A stretch of DNA of 64,000 bases from Streptomyces sp. NBC_00683 (GCF_036226745.1 NZ_CP109013.1:8432001-8496000), one strand, 5' to 3'. Counted from the first letter of the stretch, positions 42,983-51,656 are shown. The notes: generated by a model from the letters alone, not told the origin. Numbers and translations are program-made.

Positions 42983-43738
42983 ATGGAGTCTGAAGTCATA
43001 GCGGCGCTTATCGCCACACCCGCGGTCCTCATCACTGCCACCGCAGCGTGGGCGGCTGGTCGTGCACAGAGCCGCGGGGCGTACCACGGACCGGTAGACG
43101 CCGTTCGACGCACGGCCCAGCGTGAGGCGTACGCCGACCTGTACCGCTCAGCACGCCATTTCATCGAAGCCTGGGAAGCAGCTGACGTGGCGGCACGCCA
43201 CAGCCACGGTCGCCGCGACTTCACGACGGACGGCCCGAACCGGCTGTGGCTCACCGACATCACCGAACATCCCACCAGGGACGGCAAGTTGTACCTCTGC
43301 GCGATCAAGGACGTCTTCAGCAAGAGGATCGTGGGCTACTCCATCGACGACCGGATGAAGTCCCAACTGGCCGTCGCAGCCCTCAACAACGCGGTTGCCC
43401 GCCGCGACAACATCGCCGGATGCATTGTCCACAGCGATCGCGGATCGCAGTTCCGGTCAAGGAAGTTCGTCCGGGCCCTCGCCTGCCATCAGCTGGCCGG
43501 TTCGATAGGGAGAGTCGGGGCGGCGGGCGACAACGCGGCCATGGAGTCGTTCTTCAGCCTGCTGCAGAAGAACGTCCTCGACCGCCGGCAGTGGGCCACC
43601 CGCGAGGAACTGCGGATCGCGATCGTCACCTGGATCGAGAGGACCTACCACCGACGCCGCAGACAAGCCTCACTCGGCCGACTGACCCCCGTCGAGTTCG
43701 AGATCGTCATGACCACACCGGCCCTCCGGGCCGCGTGA
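42983..43738 (+). CDS. Fusion: membrane-anchor/coiled-coil N-terminus joined to IS3-type transposase catalytic domain
   Basis: A single frame of 251 residues. Residues 1-70 (MESEVIAALIATPAVLITAT, AAWAAGRAQSRGAYHGP, REAYADLYRSARHFIEAWEA) are a single membrane helix plus coiled coil of the same type as the protein at 7557. From about residue 77 the frame becomes an IS3-family orfB catalytic core: NRLWLTDITEHPTRDGKLYL (first D), CIVHSDRGSQFRSRKFVRAL (second D), GDNAAMESFFSLLQKNVLDR (E) and RRRRQASLGRLTPVEFE. The DDE triad is complete but the IS3 N-terminal and orfA parts are missing. It is most likely a recombination product; whether it is translated is unknown. Confidence 0.75.
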   Translation: MESEVIAALIATPAVLITATAAWAAGRAQSRGAYHGPVDAVRRTAQREAYADLYRSARHFIEAWEAADVAARHSHGRRDFTTDGPNRLWLTDITEHPTRDGKLYLCAIKDVFSKRIVGYSIDDRMKSQLAVAALNNAVARRDNIAGCIVHSDRGSQFRSRKFVRALACHQLAGSIGRVGAAGDNAAMESFFSLLQKNVLDRRQWATREELRIAIVTWIERTYHRRRRQASLGRLTPVEFEIVMTTPALRAA

Positions 43739-43830
43739 CCACACCTGTCACCCAACCCTGCATCAGACCCTCGCGTGTAGAGACGGGTAGCGCACGAGCT
43801 CAGGCAACTTCCCTGCCCGCAGCTCCTTAA

Positions 43831-44560
43831 CGAGCTCGTGCACGGTTAGCGGTGAGACGTCGATCTCGGATCGGCGATCATGGCTGCGTGGTGGGGAACG
43901 TGACGCGCACAGCGATCATCAGCGACCGGAGGATCACGGGCTTGTCGGCCGCTGTGATCGCTGAACTCGTTGCTGAGGTGGGACCGTTGTGGCATGAGCG
44001 GCACCAGGCCAGGCTTGCGTCCCGGTCGCGGAAGCGTGCGGTGGGCGCCGGCGCGAAGCACCGCATGGTCTTCGTCGACCGGTTCCTGGCCACGCTCGTG
44101 CACCTTCGCCATGGGGTTACTCATGATGTGCTGGCCTGCTGGTTCGGCGTGGACCGCTCGACTGTCACCCGTGCCATCGGCGAGGTGCGGCCCCTACTCG
44201 CGGAGCGAGGATGCACCATCAGCCCCGACGTGCGGCTGCGAACCCTGGCCGAGGTCGTCGATCATCTCGGCCAGGCCGGGAAGACCGGCATCATCGACGG
44301 CACCGAGATCCGGGTCCGCCGCCCGGCCGTTGGCCATAAGGACCGGGATCGCTTCATCTCCGGCAAGAACAAGCAGAACGCCGTGAAGGCCATGGTCTTC
44401 ACCGACGGGGACGGGCGGCTGCTGTTCTGCAGCCCAACCAAGCCCGGAAGCTGCGCGGACACCACCCACGCCCGAGAGTTAGGGCTGGTCAAGCTCCTGG
44501 TCGAAGGTCCTGCAGTCGAGATCCTTGCCGATGCCGGCTATCGGCCAGACGGCTGACCCC
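43831..44560 (+). mobile_element. 3'-truncated IS5-type element
   Basis: The left end is at 43831, with the same 33-bp terminal repeat as the MITE at 28701 (CGAGCTCGTGCACGGTTAGC opening). No matching right end exists downstream, and the transposase is cut at 44556. The element is therefore non-autonomous here, though its left end still matches the MITE. Confidence 0.8.
43888..44556 (+). pseudogene. IS5-type transposase, C-terminally truncated
   Basis: The frame from the GTG at 43888 reads VTRTAIISDRRITGLSAAVI, KHRMVFVDRFLATLVHLRHG, VTHDVLACWFGVDRSTVTRA, TGIIDGTEIRVRRPAVGHKD (first D), VKAMVFTDGDGRLLFCSPTK and LLVEGPAVEILADAGYRPDG (second D). It stops there, while the family continues for about 60-70 residues including the E and basic tail. 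DDE_Tnp_4 (IS5/IS1031-like) layout. Confidence 0.85.
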
Positions 44561-44570
44561 GACTGCGCAA

Positions 44571-44707
44571 TCACCACCGCTGACCTGCGGTGGTGATAGC
44601 CGTGGTGAGTGGACGCGACCCTGTGGTGAGTAAGCCCTCGGAGGCGTGATGAGTTTCGGTCGACGACTCACCACGGCAGGTCAGCGGCGTGTGCTGCCAC
44701 TCACCAC
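44571..44707. promoter_or_regulatory. Cluster of GTGGTGAGT motifs and a hairpin
   Basis: Two direct copies of GTGGTGAGT (44602-44610, 44623-44631; 21 bases apart) are followed by two inverted copies ACTCACCAC (44666-44674, 44699-44707; 33 bases apart). Just upstream is a hairpin with a 10-bp perfect stem TCACCACCGC / GCGGTGGTGA and a TGACCT loop (44571-44596), whose arms share the CACCAC core. Spacings near whole helical turns suggest binding sites for a repeated protein contact (operator or iteron array). No gene for such a protein is adjacent. Confidence 0.5.
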
Positions 44708-45133
44708 GAGGCGCCGGTGCCAGAGATCAGCCGGTGAATGGTCCGTCGGCCGCACGCGCAGCCGACTTCCCCTCTTCTACCTGGCCTGCCCTGCTGTGAG
44801 GGTGGGGTGGTGGTGGCTGGTGGGGCGGGCGTGGTCTCGGGGAAGCGGGGGCGCTGCGCTGGCCCGTTCTCCCGGCCCGATGCAGGGGCTCCGGACCGCA
44901 ACGAAACCGACGACCTGACGGCAGGCCGCCCTACTCCTGCTGAGAGGCCGACCGCCGCCCGCAGGAGGCCTGCGGCCACCATGGGACAGCTCCTTGCGGG
45001 GGGTAAGCGCGTCGAACTTGTCCGTTCAAGCGATCCCGCGCGGGTTTTCTGGACGCCCGGACGCAGGGGATGTTGCTGCTCCCTGCCCCGATGACACGGG
45101 AGGCGGGCGGGTCGGGGCCGGCGCACGCTTGCG
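44708..45133. other. Gap without supported gene
   Basis: Frames on both strands are low-complexity and lack family resemblance. Only short G/C-rich inverted segments are seen. Confidence 0.35.
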
Positions 45134-45421
45134 CTACGACGAGGGAGGCGTCGGCGGGCGGCGGAGGGTGGCCATGAGCACGGCGGTGGCCCAAAGCAGC
45201 GCGCCCAGGCCGGCGCCCACCGCACCCAGCGTTCTGATGATCTCCCACGTCGTGTTCTCCGCCGGGTGGCAGCCCGGGTTACATACCCACGATTGGGTGC
45301 CGTCCGTCCGCGCGGCCGCGAGAGCGGCTAGACCTAGCAGCATCAGGGCGAGGCCGGACCAGAACATCCTGCGGGCGGCTGTCTCGTAACCTCGCGAGCG
45401 AGTGTCGACCATGTCAACCAC
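45134..45421 (-). CDS. Small two-helix membrane protein
   Basis: A protein of 95 residues (MVDMVDTRSRGYETAARRMF; the ATG at 45412 is an alternative start). It has two hydrophobic segments, MFWSGLALMLLGLAALAAA and IIRTLGAVGAGLGALLWATA. The intervening loop contains two cysteines (SWVCNPGCHPAEN) and is likely outside. Function unknown. It stands alone. Confidence 0.65.
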   Translation of the reverse strand: MVDMVDTRSRGYETAARRMFWSGLALMLLGLAALAAARTDGTQSWVCNPGCHPAENTTWEIIRTLGAVGAGLGALLWATAVLMATLRRPPTPPSS

Positions 45422-45576
45422 GGTCCCACCCCGGTGAACGGGTCGGCAACGGTGCCGTGGCGCTCAAACCGGTAGGGGCGGCGGTGCTCGCGGGCGGTCG
45501 CGGCGACTTGCAGGCCTAGGACGCTTCCTGTGGATCAACCTCACCGGTCTTTGTGCAGCCTGGATACGGTGGCTGC

Positions 45577-45948
45577 ATGACGACGATCCTGCGGCACCCT
45601 CGGCCTGGATTCACGTGGGATTGGTGGGCGGTGGACGCTCACGGTTTCCTCGTGCACTTCAGCGATGGTCCTGCTCCGGAGCACCTGCTGGCGCATGTGG
45701 ATCGTGTCGATGCCGCTGCTGCGTGGGCGGAAGAGAACTGCCCCGCGTGGTTCGACGATGGTCCCCCGCCGCTTCACACCTTCAACTGCAACGGCGAGCT
45801 GCCCACTTACCTGCGCAGCGGCGTTCCTGACTCCCCGCTGCGGCTGTCCGACGCGCCAGCGGCCATCGCGAATGTGGCGGTCTTGGTTGAACTGCACCGG
45901 GCAGTGGGAGACACCTGGACGGTTCACCTTGACGAAGGCTGGGTCTAG
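45577..45948 (+). CDS. Hypothetical protein (123 residues)
   Basis: It begins MTTILRHPRPGFTWDWWAVD at the ATG at 45577. The N-terminal 30 residues (WDWWAVDAHGFLVHFSDGPA, PEHLLAHVDRVDAAAAWAEE) and the PPPLHTFNCNGELPTYLRSG region give an acidic mixed fold. The pattern G-F-x-W-D-W-W-A-[VI]-D-x-x-G-x-[LV]-x-x-F recurs in Streptomyces proteins of unknown function, so the gene is real. The decayed IS5-type element begins 16 bases downstream on the other strand. Confidence 0.7.
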   Translation: MTTILRHPRPGFTWDWWAVDAHGFLVHFSDGPAPEHLLAHVDRVDAAAAWAEENCPAWFDDGPPPLHTFNCNGELPTYLRSGVPDSPLRLSDAPAAIANVAVLVELHRAVGDTWTVHLDEGWV

Positions 45949-45963
45949 GCAGCTCGACTGGCA

Positions 45964-46802
45964 TCACCTCGCTGACCAGATGAAGATGGCGGCGAGGTGG
46001 AGTCCGGCGAGGTAGATGGTGGCGGTTTTGTCGTAGCGGGTGGCCAGTCCTCGCCACTGCTTGAGCTTGTTGATGCACCGCTCGACCGTGTTGCGCTGCT
46101 TGTAGGCGTCGCGGTCGAAGGCCGGTGGTCTGCCGCCTTGGCTGCCGAGACGCTTGCGGTTGGCGGCCTGGTCGGCGGGCTGCGGGATCACGGCCCGGAT
46201 CCCACGTCGGCGAAGATGGGTGCGGATCGCGCGGGACGACTACGCCTTTTCGGCCAGGACCACGTCCGGCGTGATCCTGGGCCGACCGAGCGGCCGGGGC
46301 ACCCGTAAGCGGGCCATGACCTCGGAGAACGCGGGTGCGTCCCCGGCCTGTCCGGGCGTGAGCACGAAGGCCAGCGGCCGGCAGCGACTGTCGGCGGCGA
46401 GGTGGATCTTGGTGGTCAGTCCGCCACGGGAGCGTCCGAGGGCATGGTCGTCCGGCTCACCGGCTGGAGCCCCTTTTGACGGGCCCCGGCGGCGTGCTGG
46501 TGCGCGCGGACGACGGTTGAGTCGACCGCGATGACCCAATCGAGGTCGCCCTCGGCGTCGGCCTGGGCGAGCAGGGTGGTGAAGACCCTCTCCATGGTGC
46601 CGTTGGCCGCCCACATGCGCAGTCGGTTGTGGGCGCCCTTCCATGAACCGAAGTGCTCGGGCAGGTCCATCCACGGTGTCCCAGTGCGGTACTTGAACGC
46701 AATCGCGTCGATCACCTGCCGGTGATCACGCCACCGCCCACCCCGCCGAGGCGTCCGGTCCGGCAGCAACGGCTCGATCCTTGCCCACTGGGCGTCAGTC
46801 AA
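45964..46802 (-). pseudogene. IS5 (IS427-type) transposase with internal TAG
   Basis: The first part (MTDAQWARIEPLLPDRTPRR, PWMDLPEHFGSWKGAHNRLR, VIAVDSTVVRAHQHAAGA) changes frame near 46475 within AAAAGGGG, the slippery site used for programmed frameshifting in this group. It continues as GGLTTKIHLAADSRCRPLAF, VLTPGQAGDAPAFSEVMARL. A TAG at 46240-46242 falls where tyrosine is expected (LAEKA-stop-SSRAIRTHLRRRGI), after which the frame runs on to AAIFIWSAR. So the natural frameshift is retained but a nonsense codon blocks the second half. Confidence 0.85.
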
Positions 46803-46846
46803 TGACGCACATCAACAAACGATCGGATGATCCGAAGGAAACGGCC

Positions 46847-47940
46847 TAGTGACCTGAGTCAGAGATTCGGTGGCAGTAGGCGGCGACCTTGTCGAGGATG
46901 TCGTCGGCTGTCTTCGTCTATACGAAGGGTCGTGGGTGGTCGTACCAGTCGGCGAGCCAGGCTCGGATGTCGCGTTCAAGGGCCTGCACGGAGCGGTGGA
47001 CACCACGCTTGAGTTTCTTGTGTGTGAGTTCGGCGAACCACCGCTCCACCAGGTTCAACCAGGACGAACTGGTGGGTGTGAAGTGCAGGTGGAAGCGCGG
47101 GTGCGCCAACAGCCACTTCTTGACCGCTGGTGTCTTGTGGGTGGCGTAGTTGTCGAGGATCAGATGCACCAGGTCGGCTGGCACTTCTTTGTCGACCTTG
47201 GTGAGGAACTTCTTGAACTCGGCGGCCCGGTGCCTGCGGTGCAGTGAGCCGATGACTTTGCCCGTTGCCACTTCCAGGGCGGCGAACAACGTGGTGGTGC
47301 CGGCGCGGACGTAGTCGTGACTGCGGCGCTCAGGCACTCCGGGCATCATCGGCAGGACTGGCTGGGACCGGTCCAGGGCCTGGATCTGCGACTTCTCGTC
47401 CACGCAGAGGACCAGTGCCTTCTCCGGCGGATCGAGATACAGACCCACAACGTCCCGGACCTTGTCGATGAACTACGGGTCCGTGGTCAGCTTGAACGTC
47501 TGGGACCGGTGCGGTGCCAGGGCGAAAGCCCGCCAGATCCGTGAAATGGCCGACTGCGACATTCCCGTGGCCTGGGCCATCGACCGTGTCGACCAGTGCG
47601 TCGCGTTCTTCGGTGTCTCCTCCAGCGTTTTGACGATCACCCTCTCGACATCGGCATCGGTGATCTTCCGTGGGACGCCCGGCCGCGGTTCGTCACTCAT
47701 GCCGTCCAGGCCCCGGTCAAGGAAGCGCCGCCGCCAGGTGCGTACCGTTTCCGGTGCGATCCGCAACAGACGCGAGACCTCCATGATTGAGTGCCCTTCG
47801 GCGCACTCGAGAACGATCCGCGACCGCAGAGCGAGAGCCTGAGCAGTGGACCGTCTACGCACCCATCCCTCAAGCCCCTCTCGCTGAGCATCAGTTATCG
47901 ACAGCGGCGGAATCTTCGGTCCAGGGCGACTCATACCCAA
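46847..47940 (-). pseudogene. IS630 transposase with two in-frame TAG codons
   Basis: From 47940 the frame reads MGMSRPGPKIPPLSITDAQR, HSIMEVSRLLRIAPETVRTW (HTH) and GVPRKITDADVERVIVKTLE. It meets TAG at 47473 (expected glutamine before FIDKVRDVVGLYLDPPEKAL) and goes on with LVLCVDEKSQIQALDRSQPV (D), HLILDNYATHKTPAVKKWLL (D) and HFTPTSSSWLNLVERWFAEL (E). A second TAG occurs at 46918 (expected tryptophan, before TKTADDILDKVAAYCHRISD). Removing these two stops would restore a full protein of about 360 residues. Confidence 0.9.
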
Positions 47941-47968
47941 CCAACGACAAATCTCTGACTCAGGTCAC
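46849..47968. mobile_element. IS630-family element with intact ends
   Basis: About 1.12 kb long, with 19-20 bp terminal inverted repeats GTGACCTGAGTCAGAGATT (46849 onward) and its inverse ending at 47968. It is flanked on both sides by TA, the usual IS630 target duplication. The ends are complete, although the transposase gene carries two nonsense codons. Confidence 0.88.
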
Positions 47969-48050
47969 TAGGAGCTCGCTTACGGATCACTGACAAAGGG
48001 GTCGCAGGGCCAGCTGGTGGCGGCGGAACTGTGCCTGCGACGATGCGCCT

Positions 48051-48401
48051 GTGAGCTATGACCTTGCTGTGTGGGACGGCGACCGTCCATTCGACAACCG
48101 TGCTGCGAGCTCGAGGTATGACGAGCTCTACGAGCGCTATCTGGAGTCGGACGATGTCGTCGTGCCTCCGGCGTCGCGCATCATGGCGTATGTGGAAGCC
48201 CTTGTCGCGCGATACCCGGACGACGTTGATCACAGTGTCGTGTGGGTGTCGCCCCCGGTCATCGATGAGGCATCGGGCCCGATCGTGTACCTGCTTATGT
48301 CGTACGGCAAAGCTGAGGAAGTATCCGAGTACGCCGCTGCACTGGCTCGCGAGCAAGGCCTCGTCTGCTTCGATCCGCAGGGAGAGTGCCTCCGGCCTTG
48401 A
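48051..48401 (+). CDS. Hypothetical protein (116 residues)
   Basis: It starts at the GTG at 48051 (SYDLAVWDGDRPFDNRAASS). The pattern DLAVWxGxRPxD followed by YDELYERYLESDDVVVPPAS and a second half SVVWVSPPVIDEASGPIVYL, EYAAALAREQGLVCFDPQGE is a recognisable Streptomyces family of small proteins of unknown role, often adjacent to toxin/immunity loci. The fold looks alpha/beta. It begins 80 bases after the IS630 end. Confidence 0.72.
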   Translation: MSYDLAVWDGDRPFDNRAASSRYDELYERYLESDDVVVPPASRIMAYVEALVARYPDDVDHSVVWVSPPVIDEASGPIVYLLMSYGKAEEVSEYAAALAREQGLVCFDPQGECLRP

Positions 48402-48407
48402 ATGCCT

Positions 48408-48595
48408 GCTCTTCAGTGGGCGGACCAGACAACCTGCACATGCACCTGGTCGCGCCGCTGCGGGACGTCTTCGAAGCCAACGTCAGCTGGCTCACCGTGT
48501 TCCAGCTACCGACCTATGCCCCGGAGATGCTTCAGTACCGGCCGGAAGTCATCAACGGCTGCCTGGCTGGCACCGGCCTGACCCTGTCGGCGTGA
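48408..48595 (+). pseudogene. IS630-family transposase fragment with in-frame deletion
   Basis: The frame GGPDNLHMHLVAPLRDVFEA, NVSWLTVFQLPTYAPEM is joined to LQYRPEVINGCLAGTGLTLS. In intact IS630 relatives about 40 residues containing the catalytic E lie between LPTYAPxLNP and LQYRP. It is a different subgroup from the element at 46849. Confidence 0.8.
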
Positions 48596-48598
48596 TCG

Positions 48599-49099
48599 TC
48601 AGAAGTAGCCGAAGAAGCGATCCCACCAGTTGGGCCGCCTGGCATGCGAGGGCAGTCGACTCGGCCCGTCGTAGTCGCTCTCCAGTAGTTCCTCGGGAAC
48701 CACGACGTAGCCGAGCTCGTCCAGGGCTCGGTTGATCCTGGCGAGGTCAGCACTGTCCAGCTCGCCCTCAGCCTGCGCCTCCTCCGTCCCGAGAAAGGCA
48801 CCAGGGTTGTCCGCGCACACCAATGCCAGCGAGCCGAACTGGCTCACACAGACGACGATCCGGGTCCCGCACAAAGTCGCGTCCCCGGGCACGAAGATAC
48901 GTCCGTACTCGCTGGAGTCCTGAGTCTGCCGGTCGGCCACGGTCGTGCAGTGAACTGCGAAGTCACCTTCGAGTCGGTCCACCAGAAGACCGAAGCGCAC
49001 AGCGATCTCGCGACGGTCAAAGTTCCGCGGCCACTCCAGCCAATCCGGATCATCGAGCTCACGTAGCAACACCAGCAGATCCGCTGCGCTCTCGGTCAT
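48599..49099 (-). CDS. Hypothetical protein (166 residues)
   Basis: The start is set at the ATG giving MTESAADLLVLLRELDDPDW; the upstream extension to 49198 is not coding-like. The protein has LEWPRNFDRREIAVRFGLLV, FAVHCTTVADRQTQDSSEYG, RIFVPGDATLCGTRIVVCVS and ELDSADLARINRALDELGYV, then ends PSHARRPNWWDRFFGYF. It is an alpha/beta protein of unknown family. The aromatic, basic C-terminal tail (NWWDRFFGYF) could interact with membrane or a partner. It converges with the IS630 relic. Confidence 0.68.
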   Translation of the reverse strand: MTESAADLLVLLRELDDPDWLEWPRNFDRREIAVRFGLLVDRLEGDFAVHCTTVADRQTQDSSEYGRIFVPGDATLCGTRIVVCVSQFGSLALVCADNPGAFLGTEEAQAEGELDSADLARINRALDELGYVVVPEELLESDYDGPSRLPSHARRPNWWDRFFGYF

Positions 49100-49184
49100 G
49101 CGCTCATCCTGCCGCGACGCCCGCCCAGGGAGCCAGCCCGGGGTAACACGATGCTCAACGTTCCCCGACAACACCCATTCAAGT

Positions 49185-49544
49185 TCAGTACTCCGCACGA
49201 AGAGGACTCAACGGGATCTGGGACAACGCCCAGCGGGTGAAGATGAGCAGAGCCTCGCCAGCGATGTCCTCAAGCCGGTCGAAATCCTCCGGCAGCACGT
49301 CGAGCAGGAAGTGCTCGACTTCCCGGTCTGCCTGCTTGATCAGGACGAGGCAGCGATAACAGGGCTTGGGAGGATGCTCAAGGAGGATCGCTCGCAGAGA
49401 CCCGGTCGCATCGTCGGCTAGGTGCTGATCAAGCCATCCAGGCTCGCGTCCCCTGCCGAGGTTGAGGCGCTCGCTCTTCGAACTCAGCTCTACGAGGTCC
49501 TGCTTGTTCACACGCTTGATCGCTTTGGGCACCTTCTCCGGCAT
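49185..49544 (-). CDS. Hypothetical protein (119 residues)
   Basis: It starts at the ATG at 49544 (MPEKVPKAIKRVNKQDLVEL). The N-terminus is basic, the remainder mixed (GSLRAILLEHPPKPCYRCLV, KQADREVEHFLLDVLPEDFD), with a C-Y-R-C pair. Coding composition is normal. No family is recognised. The small size and isolated position fit other orphan genes of this region. No gene is seen in 49545-49784. Confidence 0.58.
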   Translation of the reverse strand: MPEKVPKAIKRVNKQDLVELSSKSERLNLGRGREPGWLDQHLADDATGSLRAILLEHPPKPCYRCLVLIKQADREVEHFLLDVLPEDFDRLEDIAGEALLIFTRWALSQIPLSPLRAEY

Positions 49545-49784
49545 GAGAGCAGGCTATCCACGGCCAGAACGCGAGGTGCTGCCAGCACAGACCATGCCCC
49601 TGCGGCGCTGCGGCGTCCCCAACACGCAGAGTGACTCCGCCGACGCTTTGGCAGCAGTACTCGCGACAGTTGAATACGCGAGCCCACCAGTACCAAGGCC
49701 GTAGCTGCTGACAGGCTCGGGGGCGAATCCGGGGGCGCGGGGTGCCCCTATCTCCTTCGTCAAGCAATCGTGATGATGACGGGC

Positions 49785-50111
49785 ATGACGGATGAGGATC
49801 AGGGCTTGGATCGTGAGAGCCGCCAGGACTGGACGCAGCTGCACTTCGCCGCAGATGAGCAGGATGCCGCAGCTGTCGGTTCTCTCCTGGCGGCGGGCGC
49901 GGAGGTGGACGCACCCGATGGGCAGGGCAATACGCCTTTGTGGCTAGCCGTGTTCACGTATCGAGGCGATGGTGCGGTGTTGTCGCTGCTGGTCAAGGCC
50001 GGTGCCGATCCGGGCAGGGACAATTTTCATGGTGTGAGTCCCCGGCGTCTTGCTGGCTGGCGCATTGGTTCAGATGCTGCGGTGCATCTCGGGGAGTTTC
50101 CTTCCTCGTAG
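49785..50111 (+). CDS. Ankyrin-repeat protein
   Basis: A protein of 108 residues from the ATG at 49785; two upstream ATGs are possible. The ankyrin consensus is visible twice: DWTQLHFAADEQDAAAVGSL, LAAGAEVDAPDGQGNTPLWL, then AVFTYRGDGAVLSLLVKAGA and DPGRDNFHGVSPRRLAG. That gives two full repeats and a cap, a minimal protein-binding scaffold. Short bacterial ankyrin proteins of this kind are often immunity partners of catalase-like or toxin genes, but none is next to it. A broken IS110 copy lies 26 bases downstream on the other strand. Confidence 0.88.
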   Translation: MTDEDQGLDRESRQDWTQLHFAADEQDAAAVGSLLAAGAEVDAPDGQGNTPLWLAVFTYRGDGAVLSLLVKAGADPGRDNFHGVSPRRLAGWRIGSDAAVHLGEFPSS

Positions 50112-50136
50112 TGCAGTTTCTGCAGGTCAGGACGCC

Positions 50137-50690
50137 TTTGCAGGTTGAGGTTCGTAGAAGGTTCCGTCTCGGAGCAATGGCGAAGAGGACGTCGGCTCGT
50201 CGTCGGGCGAGGCAGAGCAGGGCTTGGGTGTGGTGTTTGCCCTGGGCGATCTTCTTGTCGTAGTAGGCCCGGGATTGCCGGGTCGCCCAAGGCGGCGAAC
50301 GCGGAGAGGAAGAAGGCCCGTTTGAGCTGCTTGTTTCCCCGCCGAGACGGTTGTTCACCGCGGATCGAGGAGCCCGAAATCCGGGTCGCTGGGGCGAGAC
50401 CGGCATAGGCGGCCAGGTGGCCGGCGGTCGGGAAGGTGCTGCCGTCACCGACCTCGATCAGGATCCGGGCTCCGGTCCTGACGCCGACTCCCGGCATCGA
50501 CGTCAGGACCTTCGAAAGAGGGTGGACCTCCAGAAGTTCCTCGATCCGCCCGGCCGGCAGCTTCCGCTGGTCGAGCACGGCCGTCAGGGAAGCGGCCAGG
50601 CTCGGAACGATCAGCGCGGCCGCCTCCGTGCCCGGAACCGTCACGGTCTGCTCGTCCAGCGCGGCGAAGATGTCCTCGACGCCGGCACCC
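50137..50690 (-). pseudogene. Broken IS110-family transposase, second copy
   Basis: Only the C-terminal half remains: VEDIFAALDEQTVTVPGTEA, LTSMPGVGVRTGARILIEVG and SGSSIRGEQPSRRGNKQLKR, closely similar to the intact copy at 9263. One frameshift near 50275 moves the frame to SRAYYDKKIAQGKHHTQALL and another near 50178 destroys RDGTFYEPQ. Homology stops at about 50690, where an IS5 fragment begins on the plus strand. Confidence 0.85.
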
Positions 50691-50810
50691 GGCTGGTCGT
50701 TGTGGTCGGCCGGCCGCTCGCCGGGCACCGCAACGACTGCAAGGCGTGGGAGGACTCCGGCGCCAAGGCCCACGTCCCCGGACTGCGCAGCCTCGAGAAC
50801 GATGACGACC
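50685..50810 (+). pseudogene. IS5-family transposase internal fragment
   Basis: GTRLVVVVGRPLAGHRNDCK, AWEDSGAKAHVPG corresponds to the segment D-T-R-L-V-V-V-I-G-R-P-L-P-G-N-R-N-D-C-K of the IS5 copy at 36758. It is joined directly to the IS110 remnant, so this locus is a two-element mosaic. Confidence 0.75.
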
Positions 50811-50949
50811 GCAGCCAACTGACTGAGATCGTCATGCCCTTTGTCCGTAGACGGCTACCGCTCATACACCGGACTCCGAGCGGTACCCGCCCACGTCGGC
50901 ACCAGGCGCTCGCTGTGCGGGTTCTGCAGGACGGCCGGACAGTGGATGC

Positions 50950-51159
50950 ATGAAGATCATCGTTCTTACAGAGCTGCGCAGGGCGCTGGGTGATGATTTC
51001 GGGCCCGGGGAAGCGGTGACGCGTGGGGAGGCCGTGCATGCCGCCCCGGCTGATTCTGACATCCTTGGGGACCCCGGCGGCAAGACGTTCTGCGGTCTGT
51101 CCACGGAGGGGATGGAGCGGCACCCGTGTTCTCCCTCTCGTGCCGGTCAGTCGTGGTAG
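50950..51159 (+). CDS. Small hypothetical protein (69 residues)
   Basis: The frame from the ATG at 50950 reads MKIIVLTELRRALGDDFGPG, EAVTRGEAVHAAPADSDILG, DPGGKTFCGLSTEGMERHPC. The HAAPxDSDILGDPGGKTFCGLST block looks like the conserved part of small Streptomyces proteins with a lone cysteine/histidine site. Not further identified, and the end may be truncated. Confidence 0.5.
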   Translation: MKIIVLTELRRALGDDFGPGEAVTRGEAVHAAPADSDILGDPGGKTFCGLSTEGMERHPCSPSRAGQSW

Positions 51160-51656
51160 CGGGCGTGAGTCGGTTTCGTTGCCCGACGTGTGACAAGGCG
51201 CTGCGCTCGCTCTGACGGGCGCGTTCGGCCGGTGTTGTGGGACGGCGCGACGGCGGCCGGAGGGGCACTCCGGACCCTTGGCGCCATCAGCGGCTTCCTG
51301 GGGCCGTAACGGGCTCGCTCCGCCCCCTGTGGGCCGTTCTCCAGCTTTCAGCTCCGGCACGTACTTGCAGAGCGTCGTCCGGGAGGGTGGTGCCTCCCGG
51401 CACTCGACAGCGCCGCCCAGCGCCGCGCCCTGCGACTCGTCCAGGACTGACCCGCGCAAGGGGCGCAGCTGACCCGCTGCGCCCCGCCCCGGCGGTGGGG
51501 AGTGGCACGGCACCCCTGCTGTGTCTAGGACGGTGCCTTTGGGACCCGGGGTAACGGCTTCGTCTGGCCCCGGCTGAGGAACGGTTTGAAGCGGCCCCAC
51601 CCGGCGTCGACGGACACCCTCAGCTGCTCGTCAGTCCCTTCTGCGAGCATGTCGCC
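51160..51656. other. 500-bp gap without supported gene
   Basis: No convincing frame, ribosome-binding site or repeat was found on either strand. The upstream control region of the SMI1/KNR4 gene presumably lies at its right end. Confidence 0.35.

Noticed and set aside
44571..44707. CRISPR array.
   Set aside because: Repeats are 9 bases, in both orientations and irregularly spaced; no cas gene is present.
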